DNA from: Ornithodoros turicata
Taxonomy: Eukaryota; Arthropoda; Arachnida; Ixodida; Argasidae
DNA length: 64,000 nt
Direction of reading: 5' to 3'
Assembly (NCBI RefSeq): GCF_037126465.1
Contig: NC_088201.1
Span: 194,626,403-194,690,402, forward strand
Shown one piece after another: positions 22,399 through 30,039 of the stretch. Numbering within the stretch: the stretch's first letter is position 1; the number at the start of each line of letters is the position of its first letter. The position numbers and the translations under genes were made by a program. Under the pieces are notes generated by a model that did not search any database, was not told where the DNA came from, and was given only the letters and a program-made list of their open reading frames with translations.

Positions 22399-23530
22399 AC
22401 AAAGATGAAAATGCTTGCCCGCTCATACATGTGGTGGCCAGGCCTCGATAAAGATATCGAAGCCACTGTGAGACGTTGTCATCAGTGTGCAGCCATCGCA
22501 GCCCAGCAGTCCCCTGTTCCACTTCATCAATGGGAGCCGCCAGAGAAACCGTGGTTTCGGCTACACGCGGACTTCGCAGAGTTGCATGGGAAACATTACC
22601 TCATAATAATTGACGCATTCAGTAAGTGGCCAGAGGTGGTGCCTATGGCAGCAACTACAGCGACGAAGACAATGGATGCCATGAAAGACATTTTCGTGCA
22701 GCATGGGCTTCCACAGGTTCTGGTGACAGATAATGGACCTCCCTTCACCAGTCAGCAGTTTACGACCTTCCTTGCGGAACTTGGAGTTCATTACGTTCGT
22801 ACGCCTCCATATCATCCGAAGTCTAACGGACAAGCTGAAAACTTCGTACGAACGTTTAAAACAGCGCTATCTCGCTCCGCTATGGAGGGGAGAGAAAATA
22901 TCAGAGCGTTCCTGTTCAAATATCGCGTAACGCCACATGCATCTACAGGTCGTCCACCGTGCAAGCGGCTCAACAGCAGGCACTATCGGTCTGTGTTGGA
23001 CCTTGTTAGACCCTCTGATTTTTCTCCGATTCCTACGTCAACGGATGCGGGTGCCCGAGAGCGACAAAGGCGTTGTCATGATAAACGGGCACGGGACCGA
23101 TCTTTCGAAAAAGACGCATGCGTGTGGATGCTTGACCCGCAGAGGTAAAGGTCACTGGAAGACCGGAAAAATTGTGGAAAAAGAAGGGAGAGTGATCTTC
23201 CATGTGCGAGATGCTGATGGGAAGATTCATCGAGTACATAAGGACCATCTTAAGCTCAGGGAATCTTTGGAATCGTGGGAAAGCGGATTTTCGAAGACAA
23301 CGGCAGATCAAGATCTTGTGCTCGAGGGACCGGGATTTCCTTTACCGTTCCCCGAAGTGGAGGACCCACCATTGAGTGACGGAAATCGTCATACGTCCTT
23401 AAGTGTTCAACCACCGAGGGATGGACAGGCTGTCGCACCTTCAAGTGAAGCGGCTCCTACGGGCGACAATACACGCCGATACCCCTTGAGGATCCGTCGT
23501 TCAGTAGACCGCTATGGCTCTACTTATTAA
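22390..23530 (+). pseudogene. Gypsy integrase fragment, frameshifted
   Basis: The plus-strand frame begins in the H2C2 zinc region (WWPGLDKDIEATVRRCHQC). The DDE core shows aspartates in LHADFAELHGKHYLIIID and VLVTDNGPPFTS and the glutamate in SNGQAENFVRTFK. Small indels around 22955 and 23148 move the C-terminal part (GHWKTGKIVEKEGRVIFHV through HRVHKDHLKLR) into another frame that ends at 23530, just before the polypurine tract. Confidence 0.9.
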
Positions 23531-24186
23531 AGGGGGAGGTATTGTAGTGGCGCTAGTGGGTTGGGTTGTGGACACTGAAGACGATGCGCGAGAGCTCGGC
23601 CTGTATCATTCTTCTGGCTGATTTGTCTGGAGACATAGGCTCCAACATGTATCGTCTCGTCCCTAGTTACTCGTATTAAATCGTTGTTATTCCCACGCAT
23701 ACCGACTATCTCAACTAGCGACGAGGATGAATGATTGCCATTGCCGAGCTCTCGCGCATCGTCTTCAGTGTCCACAACCCAACCCACTAGCGCCACTACA
23801 ATAATTACAAGTCGAGCCCCTTTTGTTTCGAGCATTTTAATATTAGTTCTGTAACACTATCAGTTGATGGATACAGGAAGCAACTATCCTATGACTGGGA
23901 AAATGATCTGGGTAGAGCAAGCTACTACGAATTCTTGTATCAACTGAATGAAAAACATGTCGAGTTAAGTTATGAAAAATATAAAAAAAAATTCCTTTAT
24001 CATGCATTGGAACTTGAGTGCTGACGAAAGTTTTGGTTCCTACTTTAATCCATTGCGGAAGGGCAATTGCAGGATTGAAATGAAGTTTGCTAAGCCATTA
24101 CCTTGCGCAGTGTCGGTTATACTTATTAGTGAAGCACCCAAGATTTTATCAGTCGATGGTGATCTTGTTGTTCGAGTGGACTAAGT

Positions 24187-24621
24187 ATGAATGTGTTTGA
24201 TCTGGAATTATTGTTTTCTGTGAACCATGAAACTTTGAATATGTATCGCGGGACCTTCGCAATTGATATGGTACCAAGTTTAACGACAGAAGGGTTTATA
24301 GTTATCAGTACACACCCACACGATGGTCCCGGAGAACACTGGCTATTGTACGTGAGAGACAGGAATGACAAGTACATCTATGTGGACAGCTTTGGTCTAC
24401 CACCGATTGAAGAAGAGCTGCTAGATCTACCTGTTGATCAGTATTGCGAGAAATGCATTCAAAGCATTTACAGCTCACACTGTGGACTTTTTGTTTGTTT
24501 CTTTGCTTCCCGCCTTTGTAAGAATTACCAACTCAAGAGCATTGTGTCCTTATTTGACAATAACCTTGTACACAATGACCTCAAGATAATACAAATTATT
24601 GAAGAGGAATACCTCATTTAA
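24187..24621 (+). CDS. Polinton adenain-like cysteine protease
   Basis: An intact 144-residue ORF starting two bases after the capsid stop. The catalytic set of the adenain/Ulp1 (C5) family is visible: histidine in GPGEHWLLYV, acidic residue in YVDSFG, glutamine and cysteine in CIQSIYSSHCGLFVCFFA. The protease matures capsid-associated precursors in adenovirus and is presumed to do so in Polintons. The length is slightly shorter than adenain (about 200). It sits next to its presumed substrates, the capsid and the pVI-like protein. Confidence 0.92.
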   Translation: MNVFDLELLFSVNHETLNMYRGTFAIDMVPSLTTEGFIVISTHPHDGPGEHWLLYVRDRNDKYIYVDSFGLPPIEEELLDLPVDQYCEKCIQSIYSSHCGLFVCFFASRLCKNYQLKSIVSLFDNNLVHNDLKIIQIIEEEYLI

Positions 24622-24637
24622 AGAAAAATGTCTCATT

Positions 24638-25024
24638 TTATTTCTTCAATGTACAGACTTCTTTAAGATAGTCCTCCAGACTCGACACCTTGCGACAACC
24701 ATCTTTCTTGCGACGCACGATGTATTCCGAGTGTTGGATGTAAAAGTTTCGAATTATTGGTCGCTTGAGTCCAGCATTAAGTGTGGTTGGAGAGATATTG
24801 TCACCCTGACGATACCGTCGCAACAAGTCACACTTGATGGCGACGAAGCGTTGGAGCCTCCGACTAATCTTTCCTCGTTTCGTCCTCATCGGTAACGGGA
24901 GAATTTGCATAATGAGACGAAAATCAGCCTCTGGCCCGTTGCAGTTCAGATAGGACTTTAATTTCATCAAATCCTTGTACATCAGCCATTGTACCGTCAA
25001 AGCAAATCGTTCACTGGGCTTCAT
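24638..25024 (-). CDS. Unknown conserved Polinton gene (128 aa)
   Basis: A minus-strand ORF converging on the protease gene, starting MKPSERFALTVQWLMYKDLM. It is rich in K/R, with a likely helical middle segment and GKISRRLQRFVAIKCDLLRR. A second copy at 28759-29055 on the plus strand is almost identical at protein level but shortened at its C-terminus, so coding constraint is likely. The family is not recognised. Its position opposite the morphogenetic genes suggests an accessory role. Confidence 0.7.
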   Translation of the reverse strand: MKPSERFALTVQWLMYKDLMKLKSYLNCNGPEADFRLIMQILPLPMRTKRGKISRRLQRFVAIKCDLLRRYRQGDNISPTTLNAGLKRPIIRNFYIQHSEYIVRRKKDGCRKVSSLEDYLKEVCTLKK

Positions 25025-25172
25025 GGTTGATCCGAGCTTGGATGGCAACCGAGATAAGGTCGGATGTTATTGTCTAGCCAATGAGATGGATTCGATGACC
25101 ACAATCCACCACAAGGACAGCGTCGCAGATGCTCATCATATTGTATAAAGAAAGTTCTGGGTGGTGGCTTCA

Positions 25173-25508
25173 ATGTCTTCACAAGAGGAAGATCCACCGT
25201 CAGGAGACAATCAGAATCTTAACAAAGAATCACATTTTTTCGAGAGGGAAAAAAACGGGAAAACCTTCTATACATACAATCGTCCTCGGAGACCGCGTAG
25301 CACTTCTGCGCTTCCATCGTCGACTGTGAGGGGGGTGTTGAAAAGGAATCCGATGGAGAGGATGTGCATACTTTCCCTATTGGTTGCGTTTTTCCTTAGT
25401 TTGCAATTGGTTGTTTACTACAAAGACTTTTGCTACATGTGGATTTCTCTAGCCCGCCATCTTGTTGCTAAAAGTCGTTTATACAAAGTAGGAGAGGATG
25501 TGATATGA
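25173..25508 (+). CDS. Unknown Polinton protein with one membrane segment
   Basis: A 111-residue ORF starting MSSQEEDPPSGDNQNLNKES. The first ~65 residues are hydrophilic and basic (RPRRPRSTSALPSSTVRG). A hydrophobic stretch, MCILSLLVAFFLSLQLVVYY, is a clear membrane segment and is followed by a basic tail. It is divergent from the minus-strand gene ending at 25024. Topology would be type II-like. The second Polinton fragment keeps part of its 5' region (28560-28655, inverse). No family recognised. Confidence 0.6.
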   Translation: MSSQEEDPPSGDNQNLNKESHFFEREKNGKTFYTYNRPRRPRSTSALPSSTVRGVLKRNPMERMCILSLLVAFFLSLQLVVYYKDFCYMWISLARHLVAKSRLYKVGEDVI

Positions 25509-25519
25509 TAATGAGGATA

Positions 25520-25572
25520 CGTCAGCTTTAAAAAACGAAGATTTGGTTCCTAGAGCATCACTTCGAAGCAAC
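25520..25572 (+). promoter_or_regulatory. TATA-like promoter region of the micro-exon gene
   Basis: An AT-rich box CTTTAAAAAACG lies near 25528-25539, about 35-45 bp before the ATG at 25573. A short leader follows. It is the only TATA-like signal in this interval. Confidence 0.4.
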
Positions 25573-26736
25573 ATGGCCAACGATGGTGGTAAGTTTTGAT
25601 GGTTTTTACCTTAAAGTTAGGTTTCTTATGAAAGTTGTCTTTCTCACTTTTCTCGAGTTTTGAAGATGATGATGATGATAGTGGTGAGTTTTGGTGGTTT
25701 TTCTTATCAAGTTCATTTTCTTAAGAATATTATCTTTCTCAGTATTCACATCGAGCCCTGTGTTTCACTTCGAAGATGGTAAGGAAATGGTGAATATGGA
25801 AAGCGAGAAGTATCTAAAGTTCCATTCTTTTCAGCACCTGAGTCGCCACCACCAAGCTGTATGTATTAGCGACATTTCATAGATTTCATGTTAATATATG
25901 AGTTTCATTTCAGATGAATCAGTTTGCGTGGTAGTGAATGAAAGTATGTACCAGCATATGACTTTGATTAGTTGATCTTAATAGCAAATATCTTTTTAGA
26001 TAATCACAGGGTACTACCACCAGACAGTGAGTATAGTTATAGATCCTGTTTCCATGTTTGATCTTAATTGCAAATATCTTTTAGACGATCACCGGGCACC
26101 ACCACCAGATAGTGAGTATAGTTATAGATCTCGTTACCATGCTTGATCTGAATTGCAAATATCTTTTTAGATACTCACTGGATGCCACCTCCTGACAGTT
26201 AGTATAGTTATAGGTCTTGTTACCATGCTTGATATTAATAGTTGTTGTCTTTGTTTTCAGACTACCCGGGCCCCTCTATGCAGTGTATGTATTAGTGAAC
26301 ATTCTCTTTCAGGATATAGTGTTCCAATGGCATATCATTTTATGTAGATGATGATATTCATAGTTGTTGTATTTGTTTTCAGACTACCCTGCCCCCCCTA
26401 TGCAGCGTACGTATATGTGAATGCTCTCTTTGAGGATATAGTGTTCCAATGACATATCATTTTATGTAGATGATGATATTAATAGTTGTATTTGTTTTCA
26501 GATTACCCTGGCCCCCCTATGCAGCGTATGTATAAGTGAATGGAAGTGTGGATGTTGTTCTTAATATTTAGGTTCTCTTTCAGATCATTGCTGCTACTGC
26601 TGCAGTGAGTCATCTAGTTGGGTAAGCAATGTGGCGAATGCTGATTATATGTTATCTTTCAGATCCGGACGCCATTAGGGGCATTATTCGAGAAAGTTTA
26701 TTGCAATCATTAATTGATTTACTAAATATGCAATAA
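25573..26736 (+). CDS. Thirteen-exon micro-exon gene inside the Polinton
   Basis: I read 13 exons from splice signals: 25573-25588, 25666-25683, 25743-25778, 25835-25858, 25914-25943, 26000-26026, 26085-26111, 26171-26197, 26261-26284, 26383-26406, 26502-26525, 26584-26604 and 26663-26736. The internal exons are 18, 36, 24, 30, 27, 27, 27, 24, 24, 24 and 21 nt, all multiples of three, and every junction is phase 1. Nearly all are bounded by TTTTAG or TTTCAG and GTGAGT or GTATGT. The stop overlaps an AATAAA (26732-26737). The product (~123 aa) has an acidic start, a PPPSY motif across the exon 4/5 junction, PPPD and YPGPPMQ repeats, a cysteine cluster (CCYCC) and a helical C-terminus. Exon 2's acceptor and exon 12's donor are the least certain. 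The function is unknown. Confidence 0.82.
25998..26530 (+). repeat. Tandemly duplicated exon-intron units of the micro-exon gene
   Basis: Exons 6, 7 and 8, with their introns, form three copies of an ~86-bp unit. Each intron holds GTGAGTATAGTTATAG or similar, followed by CTTGATCTTAATTGCAAATATC. Exons 9, 10 and 11 form a second array of ~120-bp units, each with TTGTTTTCAG, the exon, then a TATAGTGTTCCAATG-containing intron. The gene therefore grew by duplicating whole exon-intron blocks. Confidence 0.88.
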
Positions 26737-26996
26737 AATATTTTCTGTTGTAGAAAATGTGTACTGTCTTGTATGTTTCTTCTGTTTCAGGTGTGAAGGT
26801 TTTTCCGCTGGGGTTTTCTCCTTCACACAGATTGGCAACATAATTGGCAGTCCCCAGCACCATTGGCTTTAATTGGCATTACTAAGCATCATTGGCTTTA
26901 ATTGGCATTAATAAAATATTTTTCACTTGTACAAATGTGTATGTCTATTGCTTGCATGTCTTCAGGAGGAAAGTATGCTATGTTAAGTGCGGTAGG
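26737..26996. repeat. Duplicated 3' region before the right terminal repeat
   Basis: The stretch around the AATAAA at 26732 is repeated around a second AATAAA at about 26910. Both copies read AATAAAATATTTT, then a TGT-rich stretch, then a TTCAGG. The spacer holds two copies of a CATTGGCTTTAATTGGCATTA-like unit (about 26863-26910). No gene is visible. Confidence 0.7.
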
Positions 26997-27251
26997 AAAA
27001 CTACCAGCTCGGGGATGTAATAAAAGATGTGGAAAGGGAATAAGATCTACTTTGCATGTTCATGTATGTTCAAACGCGAGAAGGAAACCCCTCTCTACGC
27101 GACGCGCGGCCGCGAAACACACGGGGCGGTCTTGGTGCGTGGTCCTCCTTGGCGCGAACGATCTTGCTCCAAATACCTTCCTATCTAGAGCGGTGGGGGA
27201 CCGATGGTCACCAGGCTCTTTGGTTACCAGGCTCTTTGCCCTTCGACTACT
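26997..27251 (-). repeat. Polinton right terminal inverted repeat
   Basis: The inverse of 15575-15828 with a few substitutions. It ends CGACTACT and is followed by the TTTGTA duplication. The long frame across it mirrors the one in the left repeat and is not considered a gene. Confidence 0.96.
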
Positions 27252-27639
27252 TTTGTATATTTTTATTTAGGGGTAACACGGAACACCTCTCACGCGAAAC
27301 CTAAATTCTGAACGCGATTGCGTCTCAATACAATCATAAACGCATGATAACTTGCCCAACACACAAGGTGCTGCCGCCAAGGTTAAATGTACGGTGTACG
27401 GCATATAGCACGAGAGTTTCACACTTTTACATGCCACCTTACGGTTCAGAGCACAGCCCATTTCTGAGTATTTAGTTTCATAACTGTTAGCTCTACGTGC
27501 ACAGAGAACTCTCGACAATAGACAAACATGTACGCACGAAGAATTAACCACAAGGGCCACTCATATCGCACACAGCTGAGCTACAAAAGCGCTCTTTTGG
27601 GTACGGCAGGTGGCACCCCTGGCGGGCGCTCCGCGCGTA

Positions 27640-28549
27640 AATACGGCACTTCCGCTCCTCGAGCCGCGGACGGAAGTCCCATAGGCGAACTTTTTTCTTA
27701 TTGGTGTTTATTGTGAATTTATTTTTGGAGGCCCACGACTGGAGGTGTTCAAGAATGGCGTTGCCCTTTTGTATTAATCCATTTGCTTTACACCCTGATA
27801 GGAGAATACTCACATCCTCAGCATAAATAACGAAACGCGCTACACTATCGATATTAACAATATCGTTAAGGCATATAAATTAAATAAAAGGGGGCCTAAG
27901 ATGCTACCCTGAGGCACACCAACAGTTACCCTTTGGAGGTCCGAAGTTGCACAGTCAATTTGCACTTTTCGATTGCTTAGACATGTTCGAAAAAGTTCAA
28001 GTGCATTTCCTCTCACGCCGTATAAATACAAGTCTTCTTTAGTAATATATCATAGTCAATACGGTGAAATACCTTCGAGAAATCAATAAACCTTCCCAGC
28101 ACGACGCGTTTTCTCTCAAAATTACCTAAAATGGTTTCTTTTAGATTCAGTATGGCTAACTCGGTTGACATACATTTCCTACAGCCATGCTGGGCGTCAG
28201 ACAGCAACTTATGTTTGTCCAAAAACCCATTAGCCGTTTATGAATTATCTTCTCTAAACCTTTTGAGAAAAAGGGAAGTATAAGGACCTGTCTGTAATCG
28301 GTCATATTATCCTTCTCTCCGCCTTTGTGTATTAGGGACGCTCTCGCAATTTGCATGCTTTCAGGAAATACACCTGTTACTAATATCATGTTAAAAATGT
28401 GTAAGATATGGAGCTAAAATATCAATGACGTACTTTAGCGGTTTCACTTGGAGCCCATCAAAATAGTCATAGCGTCCCTGCCCTTGGGCTCGTGAAATGT
28501 CATTTGTGGGTTCGCTCCAGACGATTTTTGCCCTCAGGAACACCACGAC
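27640..28549 (-). pseudogene. LINE reverse transcriptase fragment (Jockey/CR1-like)
   Basis: Three minus-strand frames follow each other: VFPESMQIARASLIHKGGEK with DYRQVLILPFFSKGLEKIIH; then LSDAQHGCRKCMSTELAI and IDFSKVFHRIDYDILL; then VGVPQGSILGPLLFNLYA, with the catalytic box reduced to YAEDVSILLSG. This is the fingers-palm region of a non-LTR reverse transcriptase in the usual order. Several stops and frameshifts separate the pieces. The 5' side is interrupted at 28549 by the second Polinton fragment. Confidence 0.9.
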
Positions 28550-28758
28550 TTTAATCTTTGTTAAGATTCTGATTGTCTCCAGACGGGGGATCTTCCTCTT
28601 GTGAAGACATTGAAGCCACCACCCAGAACTTTCTTTATACAATATGATGAGCATCTGCGACGCTGTCGTTGTGGTGGATTGTGGTCATCGAATCCATCTC
28701 ATTGGCTAGACAATAACATCCGACCTTATCTCGGTTGCCATCCAAGCTCGGATCAACC

Positions 28759-29055
28759 ATGAAGCCCAGTGAACGATTTGCTTTGACGGTACAATGGCTG
28801 ATGTACAAGGATTTGATGAAATTAAACTCCTATCTGAACTGCAACGGGCCAGAGGCTGATTTTCGTCTCATTATGCAAATTCTCCCGTTTCCGATGAGGA
28901 CGAAACGAGGAAAGATTAGTCGGAGGCTCCAACGCTTCGTCGCCATCAAGTGTGACTTGTTGCGACGGTATCGTCAGGGTGACAATATCTCTCCAACCAC
29001 ACTTAATGCTGGACTCAAGCGACCAATAATTCGAAACTTTTACATCCAACACTAG
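28759..29055 (+). pseudogene. Copy of the unknown 128-aa Polinton gene, truncated
   Basis: The protein is nearly identical to the minus-strand gene at 24638-25024, starting MKPSERFALTVQWLMYKDLM. A stop replaces a codon after NFYIQH, so the last ~28 residues are lost. The remaining 3' sequence runs on to about 29093 before the deletion junction. Confidence 0.85.
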
Positions 29056-29093
29056 GAATACATCGTGCGTCGCAAGAAAGATGGTTGTCGCAA

Positions 29094-29535
29094 GGTGTCT
29101 CGAAACAAAATGGGCTCGACTTGTAATCACCCTGATAAGCCTCGGTGCGAACTAGACATACAGTAAGTTGATCAGGAATTCTATCAGGGAATAAGTTTTC
29201 AAAGATTGCATCATGAAGGCCCGGCGAAAGCGAGCGGACTTTGCTTTCTAGTCCACGCATGATGTAACATGCCGGGGATGATCTAAGGGCTTTCTGGTGT
29301 GCAATAAAACTTGAGTTGCTAACTTTGACTTTGCGTGCTACAAGCGCCGCGCTGTGGATTTTCAATTGACGCTTATGAGTTTCATTGGTGCCAGTTAGCA
29401 ATCTAAAGCTATCCGTATTATGTAGAGCAGTCACGCGAACCCCCACACCGAGTAACAAAAGCCTCCCTTGTTTGTGAGGTCGGTGTTAACTTTCATGACA
29501 ATTTCAAATAGTTTCCCCCATGGCTCAATTTCAAT
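29094..29535 (-). pseudogene. Polinton major capsid protein fragment
   Basis: The minus-strand frame reads PWGKLFEIVMKVNTDLTNKG, then, one frame over, LHNTDSFRLLTGTNETHKRQ, then CYIMRGLESKVRSLSPGLHD and RIPDQLTVCLVRTEAYQGDY. This is the middle-to-late part of the capsid protein and includes about 140 bp that are deleted in the full-length element. It gives the uninterrupted sequence of the Gypsy insertion site. Confidence 0.85.
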
Positions 29536-29538
29536 TCA

Positions 29539-30039
29539 CTCTCGCAATTTGCATGCTTTCAGGAAATACACCTCACTCTTAAAAAAAAGGGTGTACTTTA
29601 ACTCCTTTCCTTGCCACATATATAACACCCTTTTGGAGAGTACAATTACGCTCAAAAGGGTGTCTCCTCACTCCCTCGAGGGGGTAGCATAACACCTTCT
29701 CCCTGCCGGGGAGTAATATTACTCTCCAGTAGGGAGAAAGGTGTTATTCTACTCCCTTGAGGGAGTGAGGAGACACCCTTTTGAGCGTAATTGTACTCTC
29801 CAAAAGGGTGTTATATATGTGGCAAAAAAAAGGAGTTAAAGTACACCCTTTTTTTAAGAGTGCTGTTACTAATGTCATGTTAAAAAATGTGTAAGATATG
29901 GAGCTAAAATATCAATGACGTACTTTAGCGGTTTCACTTGGAGCCCATCAAAATAGTCATAGCGTCCCTGCCCTTGGGGTCGTGAAATGTCATTTCTGGG
30001 TTCGCCCCAGACGATTTTTGCCCTCAGGAACACCACGAC
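29539..30039 (-). repeat. Second copy of the 209-bp LINE segment
   Basis: Apart from the palindromic MITE, this is the same sequence as 28341-28549 with only a few differences. It lies on the far side of the Polinton fragment. Beyond 30039 the sequence is unrelated to the LINE. Confidence 0.9.
29574..29862. mobile_element. 289-bp palindromic MITE (foldback)
   Basis: Almost the whole element is one palindrome with arms of about 143 bp meeting at GAGTAATATTACTC. The ends read CACTCTTAAAAAAAAGGGTG and its inverse. It is inserted in the LINE copy between CT (29572-29573) and CT (29863-29864), and the empty site is preserved at 28374-28375. The arms contain several AGGGTGT and GGAGT modules. Confidence 0.93.

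Larger units (their letters stand above)
21484..23803. mobile_element. Scrambled Gypsy-type LTR retrotransposon in the capsid gene
   Basis: Inserted in the Polinton capsid gene with a 5-bp duplication ATTAC (21479-21483 and 23804-23808). The uninterrupted site is seen in the second Polinton fragment near 29115-29130, which confirms the boundaries. The left part encodes reverse transcriptase/RNase H on the minus strand and the right part encodes integrase on the plus strand, so the two halves of pol point in opposite directions. A polypurine tract (AAAGGGGGAGG, about 23528-23538) is followed by 63 bp of LTR start (23539-23600). That LTR start meets about 200 bp of the same LTR in inverse orientation (23601-23803). 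Confidence 0.88.
20894..24184 (+). pseudogene. Polinton major capsid protein, deleted and split by Gypsy
   Basis: The 5' part (20894-21268) encodes MSQVNVVHAQSQLALKGECE and following sequence, the usual N-terminus of the double-jelly-roll major capsid protein. After VTIHLNQ the sequence jumps to a much later part of the gene, with loss of frame and an early stop: an internal deletion. The downstream part (21268-21483) matches the second Polinton fragment at 29100-29345. A scrambled Gypsy then interrupts it at 21484-23803. The gene resumes at 23809 (KSSPFCFEHF), has a frameshift near 24015, and ends with LSVDGDLVVRVD at 24184. This copy cannot make capsid. Confidence 0.88.
15575..27251 (+). 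mobile_element. Complete Maverick/Polinton element with nested Gypsy
   Basis: The boundaries are precise. The left end reads AGTAGTAGAAGGGC at 15575, the right end is its inverse finishing at 27251, and both are flanked by the 6-bp duplication TTTGTA (15569-15574 and 27252-27257). AGT termini and 6-bp target duplications are diagnostic of Polintons. The terminal inverted repeats are about 254 bp. The element is 11.7 kb, or about 9.4 kb without the nested Gypsy. It carries a packaging ATPase, an integrase, both capsid-type genes and an adenain-like protease. No protein-primed DNA polymerase B is present, and the length is below the 15-20 kb usual for complete Polintons. Confidence 0.97.
28550..29538 (-). 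mobile_element. Second Polinton fragment, internally deleted
   Basis: In inverse orientation it matches the Polinton at 25240-24685, then jumps to the capsid region at about 23840 and continues into the capsid gene. The jump (near 29093) removes the protease gene and the start of the neighbouring gene's 3' part. It carries no terminal repeat. It sits between two copies of a 209-bp LINE segment (28341-28549 and 29539-30039). Confidence 0.88.

Noticed and set aside
25998..26530. Regularly spaced short repeats that could be taken for a CRISPR-like array or plain satellite
   Set aside because: The repeat units carry splice acceptors and donors around in-frame 24-27-nt exons, and repeats rather than spacers are the conserved part. 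Eukaryotic context excludes CRISPR.
26584..26621. Alternative donor GTAAGC at 26622 for micro-exon 12
   Set aside because: It would change the phase and lead to an early stop in the last exon. The donor at 26605 keeps the phase-1 pattern shared by all others.
15829..26996. Search by eye for a protein-primed DNA polymerase B in the Polinton
   Set aside because: No frame shows the expected polymerase motifs. All space is occupied by other genes, repeats or introns.
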